Positions 8,113 through 16,167 of a DNA stretch of 16,507 bases are shown piece after piece; positions within the stretch are counted from its first letter, which is position 1; the number at the start of each line of letters is the position of its first letter. The notes under the pieces were generated by a model. It searched no databases. It saw only the letters and a list, made by a program, of their open reading frames with translations, and was not told where the DNA came from. This DNA is from Candidatus Eiseniibacteriota bacterium (GTDB lineage Bacteria > Eisenbacteria > RBG-16-71-46 > CAIMUX01 > WJJG01). The stretch is taken from the NCBI GenBank assembly GCA_016867695.1, contig VGIY01000021.1, forward strand, positions 1 to 16,507, given 5' to 3'. The translations under genes were made by a program, and so were the position numbers.

Positions 8113-9618
8113 TCAGCCGTGCAGGCCGAGCCCGACCGCCGCGCCGAAGGCCTCGGGGACCGCCTCGGCCATCGTCGGGTGGGCGTGCACCGTCGCCAGC
8201 ACCGCGTCGGCGGAGAGGCCGCAGCGCCCGATGAGCGTCAGCTCCGCGATCAGCTCTCCGGCGATCGGACTGACCGCGTGCGCGCCGAGCAGTTTTCGCG
8301 TGCCCGGCTCGAGGATGACCTTGACGAATCCGCCGGTCTCGTTCTCGGCCACCGCGCGACCCAGGCCGACGAAGGGGAAGCGGCCTACGTCCACCGCGCC
8401 GTGGCGCGCCCGCGCGGTCGCTTCGTCCAACCCCACCGAGGCGACCTGCGGCCGCGTGTAGACGACGCCCGGCATCCACTCGCGCGCGACCGATTCCGGC
8501 TCCGGCCCGCCGAGCCGTCCCGCCGCGTGCGCGGCATGGTCGGCGGCGTGGATCCCCTGCGCCGAGGCGGCGTGCGCCAGCAGCGGCGGCCCGGTCAGGT
8601 CGCCGATCGCGTAGACGCCCGGGGCGCTCGTGCGCTGGTGCTCGTCGGCGGCGACGAAGCCCCGCTCGGGCACGATCCCCAGGGTCTCCAGGCCGAGATC
8701 CTCCACGTTTCCCCGGACGCCGACCGCCACCAGCACCCGGTCGGCTTCGATCGCCTCAGCCCCCTCATCCGCGCCGGGCGCGACGCCCTCATCCCCCGCC
8801 GGCTCGGCGCGGCAGCGCAGCGCGCCCCCGGCGTCGTCCACGCCCGCGACCCGCGTCCCGGTCAGCACGCGCACGCGGCGCTTCTGGAGCGCCTTCTTCA
8901 GCTCCTCCCCCGCCTCGGCCTCCATGCCGGGGAGCAGGCCCGGGAGCATCTCGACCAGCGTCACCTGCGATCCGAACGTGCTGAAGAGGTCGGCGAACTC
9001 GACGCCGATCGCCCCGGCGCCGATGATCACGCACCGCCGGGGCACGGCCGTCAGCGCCAGCGCCTCGCGGCTGGAGAGGATGCGCTCGCCGTCGAAGGGC
9101 AGGCCCGGCAGCTCCCGCGCCCGGCCGCCCGCGGCCAGGATCACCCGCGGCGCGCGCAGCGTCTCCCCTGCCGTCGCTCTCCGGGCCCGGCCGGCGGCGA
9201 TCTCCATGCCGCCCGGAGCCGGCTCGAGCGCCACGCGCACGCCCGTCTCGTCGCGGCCGTCGAGCCGCCCGCCCGCCTGCCAGAGCTCCACGCCGCCCCG
9301 CTCCAGCAGCAGCAGGATCGCCTTGACCAGCCGCTCGACGACCTGACGCGAGCGCCGCTGCACGGCCGCGTAGTCGAACCCGGCGCCCTCGATCGTCAGC
9401 CCCAGACGCCGCGCGCCGGCCAGCTCCAGGAAGGCGTGCGCCGAACGCAGCAGCGCCTTCGTCGGGATGCAGCCCCAGTTGAGGCAGACGCCGCCCGGAG
9501 CGGAGCGCTCGACGAGCGCCGTGCGCAGGCCGCGCTGCGCCGCCCGCAGCGCGGCAACATATCCCCCCGGCCCGCTGCCGAGGACGACGAGATCGTAGTC
9601 GTGGATCTCCCGGCCCAT
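8113..9618 (-). CDS. lpdA: Dihydrolipoyl dehydrogenase (E3)
   Basis: FAD-dependent disulfide oxidoreductase that reoxidises dihydrolipoyl groups with NAD+, serving 2-oxoacid dehydrogenases and glycine cleavage. At 501 residues it is slightly longer than the usual 460-480. It has an N-terminal FAD loop (GSGPGGYVAA, 14-23), the redox pair C45/C50 in GGVCLNWGCIPTK, an NAD-binding loop (IIGAGAIGVEFADLF), a second FAD motif (GVYAIGDLTG), and the C-terminal HAHPTMAE with H480 and E485 of the partner active site. Small Ala/Gly-rich insertions near residues 165-180 and 300-315 explain the extra length. The ATG at 9618 fits the family start; the frame is open far upstream but without similarity. It lies 35 bp after the phosphoesterase and 25 bp before lipBA, consistent with one operon. 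Confidence 0.96.
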   Translation of the reverse strand: MGREIHDYDLVVLGSGPGGYVAALRAAQRGLRTALVERSAPGGVCLNWGCIPTKALLRSAHAFLELAGARRLGLTIEGAGFDYAAVQRRSRQVVERLVKAILLLLERGGVELWQAGGRLDGRDETGVRVALEPAPGGMEIAAGRARRATAGETLRAPRVILAAGGRARELPGLPFDGERILSSREALALTAVPRRCVIIGAGAIGVEFADLFSTFGSQVTLVEMLPGLLPGMEAEAGEELKKALQKRRVRVLTGTRVAGVDDAGGALRCRAEPAGDEGVAPGADEGAEAIEADRVLVAVGVRGNVEDLGLETLGIVPERGFVAADEHQRTSAPGVYAIGDLTGPPLLAHAASAQGIHAADHAAHAAGRLGGPEPESVAREWMPGVVYTRPQVASVGLDEATARARHGAVDVGRFPFVGLGRAVAENETGGFVKVILEPGTRKLLGAHAVSPIAGELIAELTLIGRCGLSADAVLATVHAHPTMAEAVPEAFGAAVGLGLHG

Positions 9619-9653
9619 CCCGCCTCCGCCGCGGCGCGCCGCCCGCGCCGCCG

Positions 9654-10691
9654 CTACCTCGGCGGACAGGCGCGCCCCGGCATCAGCGGCCGGGGGCGGC
9701 TGTGCGCCACGCCCAGGATTTCCCTCGCCCGCCGCTCGAGGCGGGCTTCCTCCGTCGCCGCCGACGCCGCCCGGTCCAGGTCGATCCTCCCGCCGGCCAT
9801 CGACCCGTGCCCGCCGGCGCGCCCCCGGTCGCCGACGATCCGGCGCAGCACGCGGCCCGCCTGCGCGCCGTGCCGCTCGGCGCGCAGCGACAGGTAGAGC
9901 CGGCGCTGGTGCATGCCGCAGGCCAGCACCCACTCGACCCCCTCGACGCGCAGCAGGAAGTCGGCCAGCTGCGCCGGCGCGTCGGGATAGGGCACTCGCC
10001 CGAGGCGGGCGACGGCCACCTCGCCGAAGAGGCGCGTCGTGCGCAGGGCGACGCTCAGGCTGCCCAGGTAACCGGGCGAGACGGGCGCCTGCTCGATCCG
10101 CGCCAGGCGCCGATTGTCCACCAGCGGGAAGAGCGTGGTGAAGACGCGCGCATCGGCGGGCGTGCCTTCCCGGCCGAGGTTCTGGGTCTCGGAGCGGATG
10201 GCGTGGAAGACGGCCGTGGCCAGCCGCCGATCGGGCGCCAGCCCGGCCGGCTGCAGGTACTCGAAGAGGATCGTCGAGACGGCGCCGAAGCCGGGGCGGA
10301 CGTCGCTGAAGACCGCCTCCCGCGTGGAGCGGCGCAGCGGGTGATGATCGAAGACGATCTCCGGGCGCAGTCCCTCGGGGAGCGAGTGGTTGCCGCTGCC
10401 CGGCTGGGTGTCGACCAGGGCGAGGGCGTCGTAGCGCTCGCCGCGGAGCTGCGCCCGATGGATGAGCGGGATGCGCAGCTCCCGCACCATGGCCTGGTTC
10501 TCTGCCCGGCCGATCCGGCCGCCGTAGCCGATGTCGGCGGCCACGCGCAGACCGCGGCGCAGGATCCGGCGCAGCAGCAGCCCCCCGGCCAGCGCGTCGG
10601 GGTCGGGATGGTCGTGGAGGAGGATCAGCGCGCGGCGGGCCCCGGCCAGCGCCTCCGCCAGCCTCGTGTACCGCCGCTGCTCCCGCTTCAT
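9654..10691 (-). CDS. DHH/DHHA1-family phosphoesterase (NrnA-like)
   Basis: A 345-residue cytoplasmic metal-dependent phosphoesterase. The DHH domain shows HDHPDPDALAGG (26-37; ligands H26, D30, D32), LVDTQPG with D94 and FDHHPL with D115-H116-H117. The fourth motif reads SETQNLGRE, with E168 where NrnA-type enzymes usually have Asp. The DHHA1 substrate-binding domain ends with GGHGSMAGG at 293-301. Relatives degrade nanoRNA, dephosphorylate pAp or cleave cyclic dinucleotide products; which applies here cannot be read from sequence. The ATG at 10691 was chosen because the domain begins about 20 residues later; the frame is open to 10787 without similarity. It is the first gene of the run leading to lpdA and lipBA. 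Confidence 0.9.
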   Translation of the reverse strand: MKREQRRYTRLAEALAGARRALILLHDHPDPDALAGGLLLRRILRRGLRVAADIGYGGRIGRAENQAMVRELRIPLIHRAQLRGERYDALALVDTQPGSGNHSLPEGLRPEIVFDHHPLRRSTREAVFSDVRPGFGAVSTILFEYLQPAGLAPDRRLATAVFHAIRSETQNLGREGTPADARVFTTLFPLVDNRRLARIEQAPVSPGYLGSLSVALRTTRLFGEVAVARLGRVPYPDAPAQLADFLLRVEGVEWVLACGMHQRRLYLSLRAERHGAQAGRVLRRIVGDRGRAGGHGSMAGGRIDLDRAASAATEEARLERRAREILGVAHSRPRPLMPGRACPPR

Positions 10692-10777
10692 CTCGCCCGC
10701 CCCCGTCTTCGCCCGCGTCCGGCCCTCCGGCCGCGTCCGCGCGGGCGCCGAGACCCGCCGTGCGGCGGGCGACGGGC

Positions 10778-10806
10778 ACGCTAGCACAGGCGGCCCGAGG
10801 CGACAA
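10778..10806 (-). promoter_or_regulatory. Promoter of the phosphoesterase-lpdA-lipBA operon
   Basis: On the minus strand TTGTCG (10806-10801), a 17-bp spacer and TAGCGT (10783-10778) form a sigma-70-like promoter with a TGn extended -10. The start point would be near 10771, giving a leader of about 80 nt. That leader begins with a hairpin (CCCGCCG/CGGCGGG, 10754-10769). Confidence 0.5.
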
Positions 10807-10845
10807 GGCGCCCGCCGAGTCGCCGGCTCGGCTCCCCTTCGGGCT

Positions 10846-10874
10846 TTGACCCCACCACCCGCCCGACCTAGACT
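10846..10874 (+). promoter_or_regulatory. Promoter of nadE-nfi
   Basis: TTGACC (10846-10851), a 17-bp spacer and TAGACT (10869-10874) point towards nadE, divergent from the operon promoter 40 bp to the left. The remaining 5' leader (about 10881-11014) is GC-rich; no riboswitch or known NAD-repressor site was recognised. Together these two promoters account for the 323-bp gap 10692-11014. Confidence 0.6.
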
Positions 10875-11014
10875 CGGGTCTTCGCGCGCGACCGCCGCGC
10901 CGGGCCGCGCGCACTTGGGCGCGGCAGGCTTTCCGGCCGCCCTCCGCCGGCGCGAGCGGCGGGAGCCGGAAGCGGGCGCGAGGCCGGGGCCGGCGCCGGG
11001 GGGAGACGGAAGCG

Positions 11015-12967
11015 ATGTCCGAGCCCGCCTGCCTGCGGATCGCGCTGGCGCAGATCAACACGACCGTCGGCGACCTGACCGGCAACTCGGCGCTGATCGA
11101 GCGCGCCTACCGTAGCGCCGTCGACGCGGGGGCCGCGCTCGTCCTCTTTCCCGAGTTGGCGCTGACCGGCTACCCCCCCGAGGACCTGCTGCTCAAGCCC
11201 TCCTTCCACGACGACGGACTGGCGGCGCTCGACGACCTCGCCTCGCGCATCACGCGCGGCATGGCGATCGTCGGCTACGCCGCGCGCACGCCGGCGGGGC
11301 TCTGCAACGCGGCGGCGATTTTGGGGCAGGGCCGCCTGCTCGACCGCTACGACAAGTGCACGCTGCCCAACTACGGCGTCTTCGACGAGAAGCGCTACTT
11401 CGTCGCCGGCCGCCGCTGCCCCGTCTATGCCTGCGGGCCCTGGCGGATCGCCGTCAACATCTGCGAGGACCTCTGGGTCGAGGGCGGCGTGGCGCGCGTC
11501 CAGGCGCTCGAGGGCCGGGCCCAGCTCATGCTCAACCTCTCCGCCTCCCCCTTCCACGCCCGCAAGGGCCGGCTGCGCGAGGAGCTGATCGCCTTTCGCG
11601 CCCGCCAGCTCGGCCTGGCCATCGCCCAGACGAATCTCGTCGGCGGACAGGACGAGCTCGTCTTCGACGGCCGCAGCCTGGCCGCCCGCGCCGGCGGCGA
11701 GGTGATCGCCCGCGCCCGCCAGTTCGAGCCGCAGCTGCTGCTCGTCGACCTTCCCGAGCCGCGGCCGGCGGAGACGGCGCCGGCCGGGGAGCCGGTTGCC
11801 CTCGGCGCGCCTTCCCGCGAGCGGCCCTCCACGGCGCCCGGCGATCCGGCGCTCCCGACCCGAGCCGCCCGCATGCTCGCCGGCGAGCCCCCTCCCGAAC
11901 TGGGCCGCTGCGAGCAGCCGCCCGATCGCGCCTCGCTGTCGCTCGCGGAGGTGGCGCTGCCCGAGGCGCTCCTCGCGCCGGCCGCGACGCACAGGGCCGG
12001 CGCCCCCGGAGCCTCGACCGCGGAGCGGATCGACGGAGCCGGCGCGCCCGCCACCCCCGCCGCGGGCGCCATCGCCGCCGAGCTCGACGAGGAGGAGGAG
12101 ATCTACCGCGCGCTCACGCTCGGCCTGGCCGACTACGTGCGCAAGAACGGCGCGCGCGGCGTCGTCATCGGCCTCTCGGGGGGCATCGACTCGGCGCTGA
12201 CCGCGGTCGTCGCCGTCGACGCGCTCGGACCCGACGCCGTCGTCGGCATCTCGATGCCCTCGGCCTACAGTTCGGCGGCGACCAGGCTCGACGCCCGGCT
12301 GGTGGCCGAGAACCTGGGCATCGCCTTCCACGAGATCCCGATCACCGTCGTCTTCTCCGCCCTGCTCGAGCAGCTGCGCCCGCTGCTGCGCGACGCTCCG
12401 CCCGACGTCACCGAGGAGAACCTGCAGGCGCGCATCCGCGGCACGATCCTGATGGCCTTCGCCAACAAGTTCGGCCACCTCGTCCTCGCCACCGGCAACA
12501 AGAGCGAGGTGGCCGTCGGCTACTGCACCCTCTACGGCGACATGGTCGGCGGCTTCTCGGTGCTCAAGGACGTCTTCAAGACGCAGGTCTATCAGCTCGC
12601 CCGCTGGCGCAACGCGCGGATGCCGGGGCGCGCGCCGATCCCCGAGGAGACGCTGACGCGCCCGCCGAGCGCCGAGTTGAAGCCCGATCAGCGCGACACC
12701 GATTCGCTGCCCCCCTATGAGATCCTCGACCCGATCCTGCGCGAGCTGGTCGAGCGCGACGCCGCCCCGCGCGAGCTGCGCGCCGCCGGCTTCGATCCGC
12801 CGACGGTCGAGCGCGTCTTCCGCATGGTCCAGGGCAACGAGTACAAGCGCCGCCAGGCCGCCCCCGGGATCAAGATCACGCCGCGCGCCTTCGGCCGCGA
12901 CCGGCGCTATCCGCTGACCAACCGCTACCGGCCGCGGGGGCCGGCGGGAGATGCGGGGAGCGCCTAG
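11015..12967 (+). CDS. nadE: Glutamine-dependent NAD+ synthetase
   Basis: Converts nicotinate adenine dinucleotide to NAD+ with ATP and glutamine, the last step of NAD synthesis. The N-terminal nitrilase-type glutaminase (about 5-246) has the full triad: E47 (LFPELALTGYPPEDLL), K114 (RYDKCTLPNYGVFDE) and C150 (VNICEDLW). The synthetase domain (about 357-640) has the ATP-pyrophosphatase loop GLSGGIDSAL (386-395) and LATGNKSEVAVGYCTLYGDM. At 650 residues it is longer than the usual 540-580 of this form. The excess is a Pro/Ala/Glu-rich linker at about 247-355. The ATG at 11015 follows GGGGGGAGACGGAAGCG. nfi begins 21 bp after its stop, so the two are probably co-transcribed. Confidence 0.97.
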   Translation: MSEPACLRIALAQINTTVGDLTGNSALIERAYRSAVDAGAALVLFPELALTGYPPEDLLLKPSFHDDGLAALDDLASRITRGMAIVGYAARTPAGLCNAAAILGQGRLLDRYDKCTLPNYGVFDEKRYFVAGRRCPVYACGPWRIAVNICEDLWVEGGVARVQALEGRAQLMLNLSASPFHARKGRLREELIAFRARQLGLAIAQTNLVGGQDELVFDGRSLAARAGGEVIARARQFEPQLLLVDLPEPRPAETAPAGEPVALGAPSRERPSTAPGDPALPTRAARMLAGEPPPELGRCEQPPDRASLSLAEVALPEALLAPAATHRAGAPGASTAERIDGAGAPATPAAGAIAAELDEEEEIYRALTLGLADYVRKNGARGVVIGLSGGIDSALTAVVAVDALGPDAVVGISMPSAYSSAATRLDARLVAENLGIAFHEIPITVVFSALLEQLRPLLRDAPPDVTEENLQARIRGTILMAFANKFGHLVLATGNKSEVAVGYCTLYGDMVGGFSVLKDVFKTQVYQLARWRNARMPGRAPIPEETLTRPPSAELKPDQRDTDSLPPYEILDPILRELVERDAAPRELRAAGFDPPTVERVFRMVQGNEYKRRQAAPGIKITPRAFGRDRRYPLTNRYRPRGPAGDAGSA

Positions 12968-12988
12968 CCGCGCCTCCGCCGAGCGGCG

Positions 12989-13690
12989 ATGGAGCCTCGC
13001 CTCGAGCATCGCTGGGACCTGACGCCCGCGGAGGCCTTCGCCCTCCAGCGCGAGCTCGCCGCCCTCGTGCGCCCGATCGGCGATCCGCCGCCGCTCCCCT
13101 GTCTGGTCGCCGGCTGCGACGCCGCGGGCGGCGGCCGCGGTTCGCGGCTGGGCGACGAGATCGTCGCCGGCGTCGTCGTCCTGCGCATCCCCGGCTTCGA
13201 GATCGTCGACTGCGCCCACGCCGCCGCCCAGGCGCGCTTCCCCTACATCCCCGGGCTGCTCGGCTTCCGCGAGGGACCCGCCTACCTGGAGGCCTTCGCC
13301 CGCCTGCGCGCGCGTCCCGACCTGCTCCTCTGCGACGGCCAGGGCATCGCCCACCCGCGCGGGCTGGGCCTCGCCGCGCACCTGGGCGTCCTCTTCGACC
13401 TGCCCAGCGCGGGCGTCGCCAAGTCGCGTCTGATCGGCGAGCACCGCGATCCGGGAGCCCAGCGCGGCTGCAGCGCGCGCCTCGTCCACCAGGGCCGCTG
13501 CGTCGGCCGTGTCGTGCGCACGCGCACCGGCGTGCGGCCGCTCTTCGTCTCCCCGGGCCACCGCCTGACCGTCGAGGCGGCGGCCCGCGTCGTCCTGTCG
13601 CTGGCGACTCGCTTCCGCCTGCCCGAGCCGACGCGCCTCGCCGACCGCTGGGTCGCCCGGCTGCGGCGTGACCCATGCTCCCGCCCCTGA
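12989..13690 (+). CDS. nfi: Endonuclease V (deoxyinosine 3' endonuclease)
   Basis: DNA repair nuclease that nicks 3' of deaminated purines such as deoxyinosine. The 233 residues match the family. Expected active-site residues are present in the expected spacing: D44 (VAGCDAAG), Y86 in FPYIPGLLGFREGP with E95, D116 (LLLCDGQGIAHPRG) with H122, and K145 (GVAKSRLIG). Compared with the Thermotoga enzyme as I recall it, the residues after D44 are offset by a constant +6 and D44 by +1, which implies a five-residue insertion in the Gly/Arg-rich loop at 46-56. The ATG at 12989 has only a weak GAGCGGCG upstream, consistent with translation following nadE. No repair gene is adjacent. Confidence 0.95.
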   Translation: MEPRLEHRWDLTPAEAFALQRELAALVRPIGDPPPLPCLVAGCDAAGGGRGSRLGDEIVAGVVVLRIPGFEIVDCAHAAAQARFPYIPGLLGFREGPAYLEAFARLRARPDLLLCDGQGIAHPRGLGLAAHLGVLFDLPSAGVAKSRLIGEHRDPGAQRGCSARLVHQGRCVGRVVRTRTGVRPLFVSPGHRLTVEAAARVVLSLATRFRLPEPTRLADRWVARLRRDPCSRP

Positions 13691-13738
13691 ACGCCCGGGC
13701 GCCGTTCACGCGCGCGGCCCCGGCGGCCCCATTCGGGG

Positions 13739-13767
13739 TTTACGGCGACGCCGACAGCCGGTAGGTT
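13739..13767 (+). promoter_or_regulatory. Possible promoter of the beta-helix gene
   Basis: TTTACG (13739-13744), 17 bp, then TAGGTT (13762-13767) lies 56 bp before the ATG. The hexamers are weak matches (4/6 and 3/6). It is the best candidate in the 133-bp gap after nfi; read-through from nfi is the alternative. Confidence 0.35.
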
Positions 13768-13810
13768 GGCCGTGACGCCCGTCGGGAGCGGCTCGCCGCC
13801 GCGCTCAACC

Positions 13811-13817
13811 AGGAGGT
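13811..13817 (+). promoter_or_regulatory. Ribosome binding site of the beta-helix gene
   Basis: AGGAGGT is a full Shine-Dalgarno match, 6 nt before the ATG at 13824. It fixes the start and suggests strong translation; it is the best ribosome site in the window. Confidence 0.85.
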
Positions 13818-13823
13818 CCCGCC

Positions 13824-15026
13824 ATGCGCCCCATTGCCATGCTCGCAACCCTCGCGCTCCTGCCCGGCCTGCTCGCCGCCGGCGCCGGGGCGGCCACCAT
13901 CGTCGTCCGGCCCGACGGCACGGGCGACTACCCTACGATCCGGGACGCCATCCTGGCCGCGACCGCCGGCGACGTGATCGAGCTCACCGACGGCACCTTC
14001 AGCGGCGAATGGAACACGGACTTCTGGATCGGCACGAAGCCGCTCACGCTGCGCGGCCAGTCGGGCAACGCCGAGGCGGTGATCCTCGACGCCGGCAGCG
14101 ATCCGCTGGTCACGCGCCGCTGCCTGAATTTCCAGGAGACGCCCGCGACCTTCGTCGTCGCTCACATCACGTTCACGGGCGGCACCGCGCCGACCGAGTA
14201 CGGCGGCGCCCTGTTCCTGCAGACCTCCGCCTCGCCCCGCTTCGAGCACTGCATCTTCCGGGGCAACCTGGCCACCCGCGGCGGGGCGGTCTTCCTCATG
14301 GACGACTGCACGCCCTCCTTCTTCCACTGCCTCTTCATCGACAACGAAGCCACGAGCTACGGCGGCGCCGTGATGTGCGGCATGCCGAACACCAGCGCCC
14401 TCTTCGACCACTGCCTCTTCGTCCGCAACGTCGCCGCCTATGGGGGCGGCGCCATCGCCGCCTGGAACAGCCCGACGACTCCGCGGATCACCAACTGCAC
14501 CTTCTACGGGAACGCCGCGCCCGATGGCGCCGCCCTGGCCATCCGCTGGGGCGCGGAGCCGACGTTGGAGCGGACGATCATCGCCTACTCCACGCAGGGC
14601 GCGGCCGTCTGGTGCGAGACCGGCTGCAACCTCGACGTCGAGTGCTGCAACCTCTTCCACAACGCCGGCGGTGACTGGGTGGGCCCGCTGGCCGGCGCCG
14701 AGGGAAGCCACGGCAACATCGGCCTCAACCCCCTCTTCTGCGACCGCGGCGCCGACGACCTGCGCCTCTGCAGCGCCTCCCCCTGCGCGGCGGGCTCGCC
14801 GCCGAACGCCGAGTGCGACTACATCGGCGCCCGCCAGGCCGCCTGTGAGTGCCTCTTCGTCTGCTGCGTCGGGGGGACCTGCCAGTTCCTGACGGTCAGC
14901 GAGTGCGGCGCGCTGGCCGGCGCGCTGGTGACCGATCCCGCGCTCCAGAGCTGCGACCCGAATCCCTGCCCGGTGCCCGTCGAGCCGACGACCTGGGGGG
15001 CCTTGAAGGCGCGCTACCGGCGCTAG
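13824..15026 (+). CDS. Secreted right-handed beta-helix protein (Pmp-like repeats) with Cys-rich C-terminal tail
   Basis: A 400-residue exported protein. Residues 1-23 are a signal peptide (cleavage after AGA). The mature start (GTGDYPTIRDAILAATAGD) is the usual N-cap of pectin-lyase-like beta-helices. Four polymorphic-membrane-protein-type repeats follow, each with a GGA turn (127, 153, 180, 208) and an F-x-x-C-x-F-x-x-N rung (such as FEHCIFRGN and ITNCTFYGN). The C-terminal 60 residues are rich in Cys (CECLFVCCVGGTCQFLTV, SCDPNPCP) and end in PVEPTTWGALKARYRR. From memory this tail style recurs on secreted proteins of Eisenbacteria-like genomes and may be an anchoring or sorting signal; that is inference. 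No catalytic residues are recognised, so adhesion or an envelope role is as likely as polysaccharide lyase activity. Its stop is 10 bp from the end of the convergent glycosyltransferase. Confidence 0.85.
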   Translation: MRPIAMLATLALLPGLLAAGAGAATIVVRPDGTGDYPTIRDAILAATAGDVIELTDGTFSGEWNTDFWIGTKPLTLRGQSGNAEAVILDAGSDPLVTRRCLNFQETPATFVVAHITFTGGTAPTEYGGALFLQTSASPRFEHCIFRGNLATRGGAVFLMDDCTPSFFHCLFIDNEATSYGGAVMCGMPNTSALFDHCLFVRNVAAYGGGAIAAWNSPTTPRITNCTFYGNAAPDGAALAIRWGAEPTLERTIIAYSTQGAAVWCETGCNLDVECCNLFHNAGGDWVGPLAGAEGSHGNIGLNPLFCDRGADDLRLCSASPCAAGSPPNAECDYIGARQAACECLFVCCVGGTCQFLTVSECGALAGALVTDPALQSCDPNPCPVPVEPTTWGALKARYRR

Positions 15027-15036
15027 CGGCGCGCGC

Positions 15037-16167
15037 TCAAGCCCCCTTCCCGGTCGGCCGGGCTCCCGGGCCGGCGGCCGATCCGGCGGCGGCCGCCCGG
15101 TAGACTTCCAGCGTCGACGCCGCCATCGCGGCGTCGGTGAAGCTGTCGCGGAAGAGGCGCTCGGCCGCCTCGGCCATGGTCGCCGCGCGTTCCCGCTCGC
15201 GCAGCGCGGCGGCGATGCCCGCGGCGAGCGCGGCCGGATCGCCCGGCTCGACCAGCCATCCGGTCTCCCCGGGACGGACCATCTCGGGGATGCCTCCCGC
15301 CCGCGCGGCGACGACCGGCAGGCGCAGCGAGAAGGCGTCGAGGATCGCCGTCCCGAGGCCCTCGGTCAGGCTGGGATGGACGAACAGATCGAGCGCGCTC
15401 ATCAGGCGGCCGACGTCGGCGCGCTCGCCCGCCAGGGCGACGCGCTCCCCTAACCCGAGGGCGGCCGCCCGGCGGTGGAGACTCCTCCGCTCGGGACCGT
15501 CGCCGACGACGAGGAGCGCCGCGCGCGGCTCCGTCGCCGCCACCCGGGCGAAGGCGTCGACGAGCAGCGCGTGACCCTTGTGCGGCAGGAGCCCGCCGAC
15601 GCTGCCGAGCAGGATCGCCCCGGGAGAGAAGCCGAACTCCCGGACGATCTCGTCGCGCGCCCCCGCCACCCGCGCGAATCCGGGCGTGCCGCTGTGGACG
15701 ACGCGGAGCCTCTCCGCCGGCACGCCGCTCGCGGCGAGGATCCCGGCGATCGCCTCGCTGACGCAGACGAAGCGCACCGTGCGCGCCGCTTTCCAGCGCG
15801 ATCCCGGCGCGCGGCCCAGCGGCCGGTCGATCCGCCGGTGATAGACGAGCGGCACCGTCGAGCCCGCCAGCGCGCGCGCCGCCGCCGCCAGCCCCCAGCC
15901 GCGCGCCTCGTGGGCGGCGATCAGCTCGGGGCGCGCGCGGCGCAGGACGCGGACCGCGGCGATGATCGCCAGCGGGTCCCCGCCTCCCGCCGCGCGCAGC
16001 TCGTGGAGGTCGACGCCCGAGCCCGCGAGCGCCCCCGCCAGCGCTTCGCCCCGCCGGCAGACGAGGTGCGTCTCCAGTCCGGACGCGGCGAGCCGCCGGC
16101 AGAGCAGCGCGCACTGGCGCTGCCCGCCTCTCCAGCGGCGGCCGAGATCGAAGTGCAGCGTGCGCAC
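15037..16167 (-). CDS. GT4-type glycosyltransferase
   Basis: A 376-residue GT-B-fold retaining glycosyltransferase, probably acting on a lipid-linked or cell-envelope glycan. The N-terminal acceptor domain starts with LHFDLGRRWRGGQRQ and includes FVCVSEAIAG. The C-terminal donor domain has GSVGGLLPHKGH (188-199), VVGDGPERRSL, and the nucleotide-sugar motif LTEGLGTAILDAFSLRLPVV (E269 to D277, an E-x7-D form of the E-x7-E motif common in this subgroup), then AGGIPEMVRPGETGWLVEPGD. It has no signal peptide or membrane segment. Translation starts at a GTG at 16167 with a run of G upstream; no ATG fits. Sugar and acceptor cannot be told from sequence. No other glycan gene is visible, though the operon may continue off the right edge. 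Confidence 0.92.
   Translation of the reverse strand: MRTLHFDLGRRWRGGQRQCALLCRRLAASGLETHLVCRRGEALAGALAGSGVDLHELRAAGGGDPLAIIAAVRVLRRARPELIAAHEARGWGLAAAARALAGSTVPLVYHRRIDRPLGRAPGSRWKAARTVRFVCVSEAIAGILAASGVPAERLRVVHSGTPGFARVAGARDEIVREFGFSPGAILLGSVGGLLPHKGHALLVDAFARVAATEPRAALLVVGDGPERRSLHRRAAALGLGERVALAGERADVGRLMSALDLFVHPSLTEGLGTAILDAFSLRLPVVAARAGGIPEMVRPGETGWLVEPGDPAALAAGIAAALRERERAATMAEAAERLFRDSFTDAAMAASTLEVYRAAAAGSAAGPGARPTGKGA

Noticed and set aside
8113..11085. Extending lpdA upstream to a 990-residue protein
   Set aside because: The frame is open but the extra 489 residues are an alternate frame of the DHH phosphoesterase. The family start at 9618 fits LpdA exactly.
10868..13561. 897-codon minus-strand open frame opposite nadE and nfi
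   Set aside because: Antisense of two clearly recognised enzymes; no motifs of its own.
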